Assembly (NCBI GenBank): GCA_024449915.1
Contig: JAMZAV010000319.1
Span: 349,008-413,007, forward strand
Direction of reading: 5' to 3'
DNA from: Sweltsa coloradensis
Lineage: Eukaryota > Arthropoda > Insecta > Plecoptera > Chloroperlidae
Length of the DNA: 64,000 bases
Below the pieces are notes generated by a model. It was not told the DNA's origin and searched no databases. It saw nothing but the letters and a program-made list of their open reading frames with translations. Below are positions 11,086-22,379 of this stretch, in pieces; the first letter of the stretch is position 1, and each line of letters begins with the position of its first letter. The translations under genes and the position numbers were made by a program.

Positions 11086-11869
11086 AATCATCACCATCAT
11101 AACTCACTTTCAAAGGAAAAGTTCAAAGTTCAGAGGCGAAGAAGAAAAAATCAGAATGTTAGATAATGTTTTTAATCGCAGTGTACCTCGTTGGGTCGAC
11201 ACATCTGCCGAGCTCAATACTTGATCGTGTGTATAATGCAGTTTTATAAATCTTTTCCGCGCCTTCTCACCGCCATTTATCTCCGTTAGTATGCAGCCCG
11301 CGGGTTCCATATCACACGGGAGTAAGTGAACTATAGATATCTCGCACATATTTCATACCGTTCGTAGACCCTAGCGAGTACTAGATGGTGAACGCTCGAG
11401 GTCTACCGGCCATAAACCATTGAGGAGAGCATCGAACAAGGTCGGATTCCTTGAAAACCAAGAGAGTTGTGCTGAATGAATGAGGGAGTTAAAAATAACA
11501 GCCAAAGAGCACAAAAAATTAAAACTTTCTTGAAAAATTGATTTTTTTGTCTATTTAAAAATTGTGTATGATCGAACGGGGTCGAAATAATAATAATAAA
11601 AAACATGTACGAGCTTTGATGCACTAAAAACAATCTTGATCTACGGAAAAGTGTAGGAATAGTTCGAAAAGTACGAAAGCATATTTTCGACTCGAATCTT
11701 AGTGTTCGTCCAAATGCTAATTCGATTGAGATTTCGAACTTCATCCAGACGTACACAATGTATCATGCCATCAATATTTTCAGCACTGCTTAACAATTAG
11801 TGATTGATTGATAACAAATACACAACATTAATTATAATTGGTAAAAGAAAAACAAGAAAATCGATAATT

Positions 11870-12100
11870 GTGCAATTTACAGATGGCCGCTCTTCGATGG
11901 TGGATATTGTGCATCTACCGGCAGCAAACAAATGACAAACATCCGAGTCTGCCAGGCGTGACGTCGCACGTGAGTGGACCGAACACGATGGCAAGCGGTG
12001 CGTAGCTGCGGTGCATTGACGAGTTACAATGGCGGTGGGCAGGAAAGAACAAAATGGCGGACGGAATAAAATGGCGTGCATGAATGGCGGCGTATAATGG
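11870..12100. promoter_or_regulatory. Candidate regulatory cluster: CRE, E-box and four ATGGCG sites
   Basis: Within 230 bp: TGACGTCG (11959), CACGTG (11967) and ATGGCGG/ATGGCG at 12029, 12054, 12071 and 12084 (plus ATGGCCGC near 11883). ATGGCGG is the core of the YY1/Pho consensus, common near start sites. The cluster lies about 1.7 kb upstream of the CaMKII exon in transcription direction. Regulatory function is inference. Confidence 0.35.
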
Positions 12101-12109
12101 AAACATGAA

Positions 12110-13540
12110 ATTGTTTGTATAACGAGAGATTAGGATCATATTTTGAAGTTTGTTATAATCCAATCCCTGCAAGAATACAAATTTAAATATAAATAAATAT
12201 ATATATAAACATATTTCTACAAGACGCCAAGAATATAACGGATGAAGTTACTAGGCCTATAGCGTGGTACATCGGAAAAGCAATTCATTATTTTAATGAT
12301 CACTTTATTATACAAACACACAATTTAGATAGTTTTTTATTACTAAACAAAGGTATCCAACTTTTTTAGTTTAAAACAAAACAAGGTGATTGGAGATAAA
12401 AAAAATAACTACTATTCTTTTCATCAAGAAGTTGAAAGTCGATATTTCTTTAATACTAATTTGACCGTAAATAAATAAAATAAATAAATAAAAAGCCAGT
12501 GAGCAGTGACATCGTAGGATCGAAGACTAACACAAAATTAAAACCGGGATGATTTCAAGGTCAATTAAATCTCCTAGTAGGGATTTAAGGAACCTCGGCT
12601 GATTTAGAGGACCTTAAAGTATTTGCTCGGGAAAATGTGTCACACACAATCACGCTTATTCACAACACATTTCAAACAAGTCTTGATAAATCTCGACCAT
12701 GCATTGTCTAGTGTCTACTAGGAGTTCTCTTACTATGTAATTCAACTTACGTGTCATTAAGTTTGACACTTATCTTACTTTTGAAAGATTGAAGTTTAAA
12801 TGCACCAGGTCCTATATCATGCGATACATATTTCCGTAAATTGACGACAGATTTTTTTAAAACTATTAAGCTCCTGTCAAAAACACGACAGCATGTTTGC
12901 ATTCTCTGTCCGACATCAATAAATGTTGAAAAAACAGCTACGATAATATTATGATGTTCTTTTACCCAAAATTACATAACGTTTTGTACATGGAAATAAA
13001 ATTAAAACAAATAAAGTTCGTCGTGACACGAATAAATATGATTATGTCAAACGTCAAATGAGTCCCCATTCCTCTTTAATATCAAACATAGTAAAATTGA
13101 ATGTCTAGTTCTGCATTGTATATGCTCAACGCTGTACCGTTGATTATTTAGCCTCGAGCATGTGCACATGCGATAACTAGATTTGTAGCTACGAGTCGAG
13201 ATTTCTCGTTTACAACCAGCGGCCAACACCTTTTTTGGTGAATTAGTGGCGAGTTATTGCTGGAACTGATCCATGCCGTGAGCGTCGCGACGCCTATCTG
13301 TCTTCAGCTGATCGCGATCTGATCGGTTCTTGGCATAGTTCCGAAAACCGTTATTTGCCTCAACTGAAAACTGATCTGGAAACCATTATTTGGAAACGAG
13401 CGCAAATATTTTACTTATTCTGTTCATCGGTATTTTTCCATATTTCGGTTGAGCATTGTCCACAATAGATACCGATATTTTTTGCAAGACTGTAAAGTGA
13501 TGCTTTATGTATAGCATATTAGAGTTACAATGCCGCGTGA
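12110..13540. other. AT-rich intron, nothing recognised
   Basis: No repeat family or supported coding region identified; a short (AAAT)n-like run is at 12470-12495. Confidence 0.5.
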
Positions 13541-13554
13541 ACGTTTATTTATTT

Positions 13555-13750
13555 AATATTTAATACAATTAAGAAGTTAAAAAATCCATGCCGATCGGGG
13601 TTCGAACCCGAGTCTCCCACATTCCAGGTAGGCGCCTTAGACTCGGGTTCAAACCCCGATCGGGATGGATTTTTTTCACTTTTGAATTGTATTAAATATT
13701 AACAAATACACCTACGGGAGTGTTTCCCGACTAACCAAATCGAGAAAGTT
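13555..13750. mobile_element. Palindromised SINE-C with conserved 40-bp motif
   Basis: Arms at about 13560-13616 and 13640-13696 are inverted copies of the SINE-C tail plus T-arm: ATCGGGGTTCGAACCCGAGT against ACTCGGGTTCAAACCCCGAT, then aatccat/atggatt and the ATACAATT/AATTGTAT ends. The centre keeps a remnant of the tRNA-like anticodon arm (tcccacattccaggtaggcg). The CCTACGGGAGTGTTTCCCGA motif follows at 13711. Confidence 0.8.
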
Positions 13751-15415
13751 TTTTTTTTCAACAAACCTATCACAATTTGATAAAGGATGTCAGAAATGGT
13801 CATGTCCAATACAATCAGTGTCCGCCATGCTAATAAATAATAGTACAATAACCAAAGATTATGCATTCAAAAAAAATGCAACTTAATGGTTGCACTTACA
13901 AAGGCAAACAATTTGATATAGTTTGGAAGGTTAACTTCTCCATCGAACTATGCAGATCACCTTGTTGCAAAACGATATAGGTATAATCTACGATTTTCCT
14001 TGTTTGGGATCCCGATTCTACATAAAAAAAATCATAATACGATGGATTAATAAAGTGATGTTTAGGATGCGTTTATTTAAATTGTGTCTCCATCACCGTC
14101 GATGTTAACATTTTAAACATCCTTAATTATTATAGTACACTACAGTTTTATACGAATCTGACGCTTTCTCGAGGCAGGAATGAGCTCGGAAAACGTCTCC
14201 CACTCTGACTCAGCTCATATTCCTTAAAATCTCACCCACCCAAGAACACCCGTCCGTCTATAATGCCAAACCAATGTTGGGGAACTTACTAGAAAATCGA
14301 TGGAGAAATTTGTGTTAACAGAACCCCTTAGATCATGATATTAATCCTGGGTATAAACCAAGTTTAACAGTCACATCAGGTTTCGCGCTCTATAGCTTTG
14401 AGGGATTATAATAATGGCCGCATAGCAGGGAAACTGCCCTTGTAACACACTGGGCTCGTCAACATACTACACCGGGGATGATGTTTCCTTTACGAGGGGA
14501 TGGTTTATCGTCTAATTTATATAACCAGGATAAATTGACGTGATACTATGGTTTGTAGTCTACTCCCAATGAAAATACTATAGACGAGCAACCATGGAAA
14601 CTATAAATTAGCCGTAAGGTCGTATACTAATGACATGATGCTAAGTGTCAAAAACCTGTCGAAAATGGTTGATTACTGATTAGTCATCGCCATATATTAA
14701 ATTGTGTACATTTGTAATTAATTTATGAACAAAACACTAACAAAATTAGACTTAAAAATCAAACTTTTAAACGCCTGACGACGGTAAACCAAGCGCGAAA
14801 TTTCGGGGTATCCTTTACTCACGCCATCATCAATTGATAGATCATTACGCCATTCGTAAATTCAGTAATGTAGTCATAAAAAATAAAAATGATTAAATAA
14901 TTAAAAATATTTAAAAATTAAATTGAATTTTTTAGCTACGATTGTTTTTTGACAGCAACAATGACTCAACGTTACCTTAGCAAGTGTTCGTTGATAATGC
15001 CTGGGTAAGATTGAGTTTCAACTGCCATACAAAGGGTATCTTACTACACACTTCACTAATTAACATAGCTAATCAGTCACCAGGAGGAAGTTACGCATTT
15101 AATCTCAGGGAAATGTGCTACATAATACCACAGGGAAATTAAGTTTAAGTACTTATTTGTGTAATGTAGCTTGATTATAACATAAATAAGCTCGGATAAT
15201 CTTGTACTTTGAGGGAGTCAATGTGCATGTGAACCTACTTTTCGGCTGCGTTTAATGATGAAACTAACATCTTTCTGTGTTATTCTTTGTATATGCAATG
15301 ACCTTGGAAAAAATTCATCTGAATCGTAACTTATTTCACACTAAATTATTTTAAATCAAATTGCAAACTAAACTTCCGTACAGCAAAATGTAACATGTGT
15401 GTGTAAGGTGTGTTC
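13751..15415. other. Intron, no feature recognised
   Basis: No gene, SINE or tandem array seen. The sequence is AT-rich and apparently unique. Confidence 0.45.
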
Positions 15416-15424
15416 GTTTATTTT

Positions 15425-15731
15425 GTGTGGCGTGACACACGCACAAGCAGACGGTGTGTGGCGTGACACACGCACAAGCAGACGGTGTGTGGCGTGACAC
15501 ACGCACAAGCAGACGGTGTGTGGCGTGACACACGCACAAGCAGACGGTGTGTGGCGTGACACACGCACAAGCAGACGGTGTGTGGCGTGACACACGCACA
15601 AGCAGACGGTGTGTGGCGTGACACGCACAAGCAGACGGTGTGTGGCGTGACACACGCACAAGCAGACGGTGTGTGGCGTGACACACGCACAAGCAGACGG
15701 TGTGTGGCGTGACACACGCACAAGCAGACGG
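15425..15731. repeat. 31-bp minisatellite, about 10 copies
   Basis: Period 31 with the core GTGTGGCGTGACACACGCAC then aagcagacg; one unit (about 15619) lacks an AC and is 29 bp. Each unit holds a GCGTG-ACA-CACGC stem-loop. The 100-117-codon minus-strand frames through it are repeat artefacts. Confidence 0.97.
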
Positions 15732-15819
15732 ACCGACCGATGGACAGAAAAGTAAGTATATACGGAAGCTTTTGACTTTTATTTTTATTTTTAATCTAGA
15801 GTGTCTAATTTTTATTTCT

Positions 15820-16066
15820 TCTTGAATTCAAGGACAAAGGACAATCGGTAAAAGGGAGGCATTGTTGTATGTTATTTTCTTTTCAAATTTGATCTTCTTT
15901 GGTCCTTGAATTAAGTGAGGGAACATCACTCTAGATAGACTAAATTAGACGGATCATTGTTTCGTTCCAGATTCCTTGAATTCAAGGATATAACACAATC
16001 AAAATGTATAAATATAATAAACAATGCCTCCTTCAAATTGATTATATTTTGTCCTTGAATTCTAGA
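15820..16066. repeat. Fold-back FB5 bounded by CTTGAATTCAAG palindromes
   Basis: Two diverged inverted arms of about 90 bp (15826-15912 and 15974-16065) each carry GAGGCATTGTT / AACAATGCCTCC in the middle, with TCCTTGAATT-type motifs at both arm ends (near 15822, 15901, 15973, 16051). The one at 15973-15988 is a perfect 16-bp palindrome, TCCTTGAATTCAAGGA. Confidence 0.65.
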
Positions 16067-17150
16067 TAATCTTGAACGAAACATTCAACAGAAGGCTAAA
16101 ACCACTAAACACAACACTCTCAAATGGTCAGTCCACAAACACAAACCACAGCTTTCAAGATCCTGCCAGTGAGTGGTAGGCGCAAAGTAATATTCCTCCC
16201 GAATTTGGTAAGTTTCCAGTAAGCCATGCAACTGGCGAAATGGAATGGTGGAAAAGCCTAGTTCTTTGCCAAAACTCGCTAGCTGTGCATCGCCCTAAGA
16301 GCGCCACAAATCACCACCAAGTGGCGCACAAAAGTGTAATGCCAAATTTAATGGCCAGAAACATATTACATGCATTTCGGGATGGCCAATTTTCGGGCGG
16401 GAATTTTTCTTTTTCATTTTTCAATATATAATTTGTAAGATTAAGATTAAGATTTATATATTAAAATGACCTAAATCTTCAATTACTATATCATTTAAGG
16501 GTTCTAGATAAGTAAATTTTATTTCAAACATTGCGAATCCTCCAAGGCAAGTCAAAATATACTTATCAGTTAAATTAATCGGAAAATGCTCCCGTAGGTG
16601 TATTTGATTAAATATAAATCAATCCAGAAATTGAAAACATAAAACAATAATTAGTAGATTCCTAGATTGATTTCCATATATAACGCACACTAGCGTTTTA
16701 CGTATTTAAGGAGCATCAGTGAACGAATTTATATAACTATCAAAATAATAATTTATATGACATATTATTGAGAATTTGAGTTGTAATAATTGTTAATTAT
16801 TTCTAATTTTATGTTATTCCTGTAGTGTTTCTATTTTGGCTACGATGATGTTTGTTATTGCGGTATATTGCACTCAACTACTTCTGTAGCATTTTGGTGT
16901 TTTGATGCTAAATACATTTTACGTTTTAAAGGAATTTTAAAAGTGATTTCTTACAATATTCGCGTGATGACTATAAAGACTCCTATCACGAAGAATTACC
17001 CGAAGTGTGAATTGAAGAGGAACCCTATCCCAACATTCTATAGCACAGATCCAAATTTAACCACGCCATCAAACTTGAAACTCATCCTCTTACGAAAACG
17101 AGTTTAAAATTAATCGTCTGTGAAAATTCAAGATAAATTCGAAGGATGGA

Positions 17151-17325
17151 GAGAAAAACACACCCACACGCACGCAAAACCCACAAGGACACACACAAGC
17201 TCACGCACACAAACTTTCACGCAAAGTTACTCTTACACATACGCATACGCATACGCATACGCTTACGCATACGCATACGCATACGCATACACACACGCTT
17301 ACACTCACACTCACACTCACACTCA

Positions 17326-17361
<36 letters not shown>

Positions 17362-17690
17362 CACTCACACTCACACTCACACTCACACTCACACTCACAC
17401 TCACACTCACACTCACACTTATACTTATACTCACACTCACACTTCTTATAACTTACGTTTACACTTTTACTTGCACTTATACTTATACTTTTAAACTTAT
17501 AGCTAAACTTACATTTACACTTACACTTTCACTCACACTTACTCTTACAATTTACAATCACACTTTTACTTATAGTTACACATACCTAAACTTACACTTA
17601 AACTTACATTTACACTTGCAACAAACTTACACTTTCCCTTACAGTTACAGTTACAGTTACAGTTACACTTACACGCACACACACCGCACG
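17151..17690. repeat. Long CACACT/ACGCAT-type microsatellite
   Basis: About 540 bp of degenerate hexanucleotide repeats: ACGCAT (17236-17290), CACACT and CTCACT (17300-17420), then looser CACTTA-type units to 17690. The apparent His/Ser/Thr-rich frames on both strands are by-products. Confidence 0.95.
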
Positions 17691-17699
17691 TGTTCATCT

Positions 17700-17850
17700 T
17701 TCACCGGAGTCAAACTCCACCCTCCAAATGACGTCAATATAACTTCACATTATTGATACTTGGTCGTCTCCGCTTCGGCTGGAGTTAGCATTACGTTCGG
17801 CTAGCGAGCACTCATTGGCCGGAGGTGATTACCTACGTCACAAGATAAGA
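17700..17850. promoter_or_regulatory. Candidate CRE-containing regulatory segment
   Basis: A perfect TGACGTCA at 17729-17736, a TACGTCAC half-site near 17834, an inverted CCAAT (ATTGG) near 17815 and AGATAAGA just after, in unique sequence of higher GC. These are sequence matches only; activity is inferred. Confidence 0.25.
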
Positions 17851-17859
17851 ATTGATTTA

Positions 17860-20800
17860 TTTCTGTAGTACAAGCATGAGGCTAAACACGTGACTAAGTC
17901 GTCTGGTTCAATCGGGTTCGAAACTTGCAAAGATCGGACTCGGTGAAAGTAAATACGACGATTTCAAAGTGATTCAATCGCGGAAATACAAGATTGAAAA
18001 ATAATATGAAACATAATTGAAGCAGATCGACCTTTCTTTTCTTTCTTTCTTTCATCAATGTATTCTTCAAGGGTTCTTCTTTTAATAATCGTTTTAATAA
18101 TGGAATACATAACTGTGTGTATAGTCTCAAGGCTTTGGCCATTATCTAAAAAAAAAAAATTACAATCTTAAATTAATGATTGTTTAAGTTGATCGTCATT
18201 GTTTCTCATTGTACATAAGCTAGATCTATGTGGTCACCTAACAGTGGTTGATCAGCCGAATACTCATACGGACTATAATTAAAACATAAGCGCAATAACA
18301 AGAGAATAAATGATAAATATTATCCAAAAAGCAAACAAATTATCAATTACTATGACATGAATAAAATTGAAGTTTACAATGTCGAAAAGTACGAAACGTT
18401 ATTCTATTAAAAAAAAAGCTTGAAAAATGAAAACATAATCTTACATTAACCGGACAATATTAAAATATGATTCTATAACTGTGTTATGTTTGAGATGTAG
18501 ATTTAGTCAAACTTTTGTAAATATGAAAATTAACAAATATTCTGAAAAGGAGTTAATTTTTCACTAAATAGTAACTAAAGGAGTCAATAACAGATTATTA
18601 AGTAAGAGTGGAAATTAAAAACAATAAGATACAAATGGTATGGTACCAAACGTATGGTTGTATCATCAATAATGCTTAGATAATATATTGACAATATTGA
18701 TGTTTTGAAGCCAAATAGAATTGTTGAGAAGTTATGTGAATTGATAATTTTATTTGGTTAAATTTTATCTTTAATTAAAAATAAATAAATAAACAAATTA
18801 ATTAATTAAAAAGAAAAATAATTTAATTGAAAAGTAGCACAATACTAATAATTTATGAAATTATTTCTCATTAAGGAAAGTTATTTTACAGATAATAAAT
18901 GAACCGTATAACTAAATCCTAAGTTTCTATCGTCTCGCTTGACCTACTTGTCAATATTCAAGAGTATACTCAATACACACATCTAAAAATACATAAGTAT
19001 AATTAGAGTTTGACAAGTTTATATCCGAACATCAACACAACACACAACAGAGGCCAGCTTGTTTGACACACGCATACCCAATCACATACATGCACCCTCG
19101 CTCGCATGTAAGTTCATAATTTTTATCGACAAAATCAATACAGACAGACAGAAAAAAATATTATTAATGATATCTACCTTCACAGAGTAATGCATTTTCT
19201 TTTTCATTGTAAAACTTCGAGGAGAATTAATGATGGCGCGATTTTCAACGTTATAAGTGCACACATTAGCGTACGTAGGCTTAGTTCTTTCACTACCATG
19301 AAACACGTAGACGTATTTCTTGAAAAACAAAATAGACGAAAAACACACACACAGGGCAACGCATTTACTAGAGTGTTATTTGGAATGTTTTCCTAGATTT
19401 TTAAGCATGGCGTCTTGCCAAAAGAACTGTTAGAGAACATGTGTATCTGATAATTCATTTTAAAATATAAAAGAATTCGGGAGAATTATGTGAGTGTAGT
19501 CCACACATGTGCAAGTATAGAAATTGTAAGGAAAATCCAGTCGCAGCGAAGCTACTGCCATAATGAAATAGGTTGTACTAAAATAATTATTTATTGTGAT
19601 TTCATTGTTATACTCAAAAAAATGTTTCAGAAAGGAAAATTCAAAAGAAACCACATTTTCAAATTTCATATATAGACTAGGCAATTTTACCCATTTCCCT
19701 TTCTTCTATGCAAACAGAAACATATTTTGTTTAAAAAATATTATTAATACCATTAACAACAAGCAGGCGCCACTAGTGTGATTTAGGCATAAGCACACAA
19801 TAATTAAATACTAATTAGATGTAACAGATGAAATACCTACATAAAAATGTGAGACGTGTAAGCTTTTAATTTTATGTTTATCACTTTGTAAAGGATAGCG
19901 AGATAAAATGCAAAACAAACTACCCCTCTAGAGCACGAATCTGAATGTCCCCTAAGATAATCCTGGACTTGGCTTACTGTAAGTTTTATCTGATTGAGAC
20001 AGTTTATTGCCAAAGCAGTTGGCAGCACTAGAGTATCATAATTGGTTTGCTTATTATGTCGTATTATCCAACAATGTATATTAAATTACGTCATATTGTT
20101 ACATTAAAAAACACATCATGCGCAATGGTTAAGAGAAGCATATTAAAGTTAACCAATAATAATTTATGTCTAACACGATTTCTTTTGCCAAATGCTGGAA
20201 ATTACGAGAAAAAGAAAATAACCCTGATTATATTCTTATAATGATGCAACCTTTTTCTGTAGGTGAGGTTAAGTATGTGTAGGACTAGACACTACAAAAA
20301 AAGTATACAATAATTCAACGACTAATCGGTTATTTTCATATGGTTTATTTGCAGTAAATTAGCTAGACGAAGTAGGACTCTACACGCACACAAATTTAAA
20401 ACTTCGCTACCAGTGCTTTTTAATTTATTTGAGTAGATTATAATTCTACAAATTATAGTTAACCCAAAATATGAAGTAAAATTATGTATTTAAAAAAAGT
20501 GCTTATTAACCAGTGCTTCCATCAACTAGAATATTTTTGATTCCCAAATGGAGAACAACACATCTTTACACAAGAATACGAGGATTAAAATCCATCGTCC
20601 TCTAAGGAATATATTGTTCTGTTCCTTGTTCCTTAAAATACATTTCCATATTACATAACAATTCCCCACAATACACACAACGCTGGATACAAGAGCAATC
20701 TAGTCAATTAGTTTCCCCAACACCTTCCAAAGCTGTTCGCGCACTAGAGCGTATTATTCCCTTACAAGTGGCGCTCATAACGGCTGCTTTGACAACTGCA

Positions 20801-21050
20801 ATATAGGGACTGCTCGCGATCATGGAAAACAAACCTTTATGTATAAATAAAGCAAGAAAACAATAACTCTAGCATAAAAGCGACAAACTGAGACTGGCAA
20901 ACGTATTTCTACTCAACCGTCGTCACATTTACATTCATTCAAAACACAATGAATCACAAAGGAAATGTTACTCAATTAAGACAGCTTGTCATTTGTATTC
21001 TACGGAGCGTGAGAATACAGCCTAGAGTGGTTTGATATTTTGATTGTGTA
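17860..21050. other. AT-rich intron, nothing recognised
   Basis: Only short frames of 60-90 codons without family resemblance, and A/T-rich low-complexity stretches (18770-18830). Confidence 0.5.
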
Positions 21051-21054
21051 ACAT

Positions 21055-21240
21055 AATTACAAAATGGCAGCTTTTTCGTTTGGTCGCAGCCAATCACGGC
21101 CATTTGCATTTTAGAGAAACATGCAAATGGTCGTCACAACCAAACTGATCAAATTACAAAATGGAAGCTTTTTTGTTTGGTCGTGGCCATTTACATTTTT
21201 AAATAACCTCGCAAATTGCCGTCACAACGGAAGTAAGTCA
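21055..21240. repeat. About 97-bp tandem duplication, 2 copies, with octamer motifs
   Basis: AATTACAAAATGGCAGCTTT at 21055 and AATTACAAAATGGAAGCTTT at 21152 start two diverged copies. Between them CCATTTGCAT and ATGCAAATGG form an inverted pair; both contain the POU octamer ATGCAAAT. Confidence 0.75.
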
Positions 21241-21354
21241 TCATTTACATACATTAGTTTGTGGCAGTTTAAAAAACAAACAAAAAACAGGTAAGGGTAC
21301 GGGAGAATTCGAAATAGGGAGCGAAGTAGAGTGTTTTACCACGTTTGTTTCAAT

Positions 21355-21373
21355 GTTGGTGGAGGTGCCGAGT
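21355..21373 (+). repeat. GGTGGAGGTGCCGRGT motif
   Basis: One of six near-identical 17-19-bp occurrences in the window; sites at 27917, 28054, 31925, 32068 and 58713 (minus). Confidence 0.7.
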
Positions 21374-22035
21374 ATGAAGATTTTAAAACTTTATTAGGCT
21401 TCGCGCGCATCAAAATCATAATCGGCAATGTCAAAAAAACGCGTGTCAATCGGTAGTTGTGTTCAGTAATTATCGTGAGACGTGACACACACAGACGGAC
21501 AGAAACAGGGGCATCTCTCTCCCTAACAGTTCATAATGTTTATGAACAAGTTGAGAGTGACTATCTGTACATAGAAATGTATACTCAGTGCACAGAACAA
21601 TACTTTAAAGGCATAACTTATTCCTTTTTGAAAACTCGACGCTTCTATGCTAAAATATCTCGTAAAAAGTATCCAATTTACATTCTTTTCTCTTGAGAGC
21701 GTTTGCTAACGAGATACACCCAGAGCACAGTATCGGGTTGGCGCTATAAGTTACACAGCTTCGAGGCGAGATACGCGAGGAAACTATCTGGGTCAGTGCA
21801 AGTCAAAACAACACATTCTCAAGCTGGAAGAGACGGGTGAAATAGTCGCTTTTAAAAATGTTCACATTATGAAATTATTAATTATGAGATAGGACGGAAA
21901 ATAACAGCTATACACTTGAGTGATTTTTAATGAAACTTTAATGTCTACCAGTCGAAGTATGGTGAAACTTTTCTAAATGTTGCAGTATGAAAATCTATTT
22001 TCAAAAGTTAATTTGAACTATTTAACACATGAGAA
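21374..22035. other. Intron, no gene recognised
   Basis: The string ACACACACAGACGGACAG at about 21486 is shared with 28190-28205, suggesting the end of an uncharacterised repeat that also carries the GGTGGAGGTGCCG motif. Confidence 0.4.
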
Positions 22036-22378
22036 GGTTTTTATTTACTACAAATCAGAAATTAAAAAAGTCCGCCCCAACCGGGAATCGAACCACGGAT
22101 CTCCCACATTCCAGGTGGAAAGTCCTTAAACACTAGACCATCAGGACGGGTACATTTTAATCTCTGAATTGTAGTTGCATTATAATCTGAATGGATGGAA
22201 CAGTACTGCAACGAATATCTGCTGCCTTTGAACTGACCACCAAACATTAATTATAATGTCATTACCTTTACGCAGGTATGAGCGAGGGTTTAATAATATA
22301 ATATATAATTTCTGATTTGTAGTAAATAAAAACAATTACACCCACGGGAGTGTTTCCCGATCAACCAAATCGAGAAAC
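22036..22378 (-). mobile_element. SINE-C copy flanked by inverted repeats
   Basis: The minus strand gives a nearly complete tRNA-like head, TCCTGATGGTCTAGTGTTTA through CACCTGGAATGTGGGAGATC to GTGGTTCGATTCCCGGTTGG. The loop CTGGAAT puts GGA at the anticodon position. It is flanked by TTTACTACAAATCAGAAATT (22044) and its inverse (about 22305-22327), with the CCCACGGGAGTGTTTCCCGA motif at 22335. Confidence 0.75.
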
Positions 22379-22379
22379 A

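Noticed and set aside
11797..12172. Minus-strand frames of 85-94 codons over the ATGGCGG cluster as a CaMKII 5' exon
   Set aside because: Their sequence does not contain the conserved CaMKII N-terminus and no suitable donor in the required phase was found.
15351..15723. Three overlapping minus-strand frames of 101-117 codons rich in HRLLVRVSRHTPSACAC-type repeats
   Set aside because: All three frames are open because the 31-bp repeat cycles through them; no start, splice or family support.
17120..17494. 124-codon frame of alternating His/Thr and a Ser/Val frame on the other strand
   Set aside because: By-product of the CACACT microsatellite.
22070..22150. Candidate functional tRNA gene (A box, B box and 7-bp anticodon loop on the minus strand)
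   Set aside because: It recurs with decay at other loci, lacks a Pol III terminator and consistent acceptor pairing, and continues into a SINE tail.
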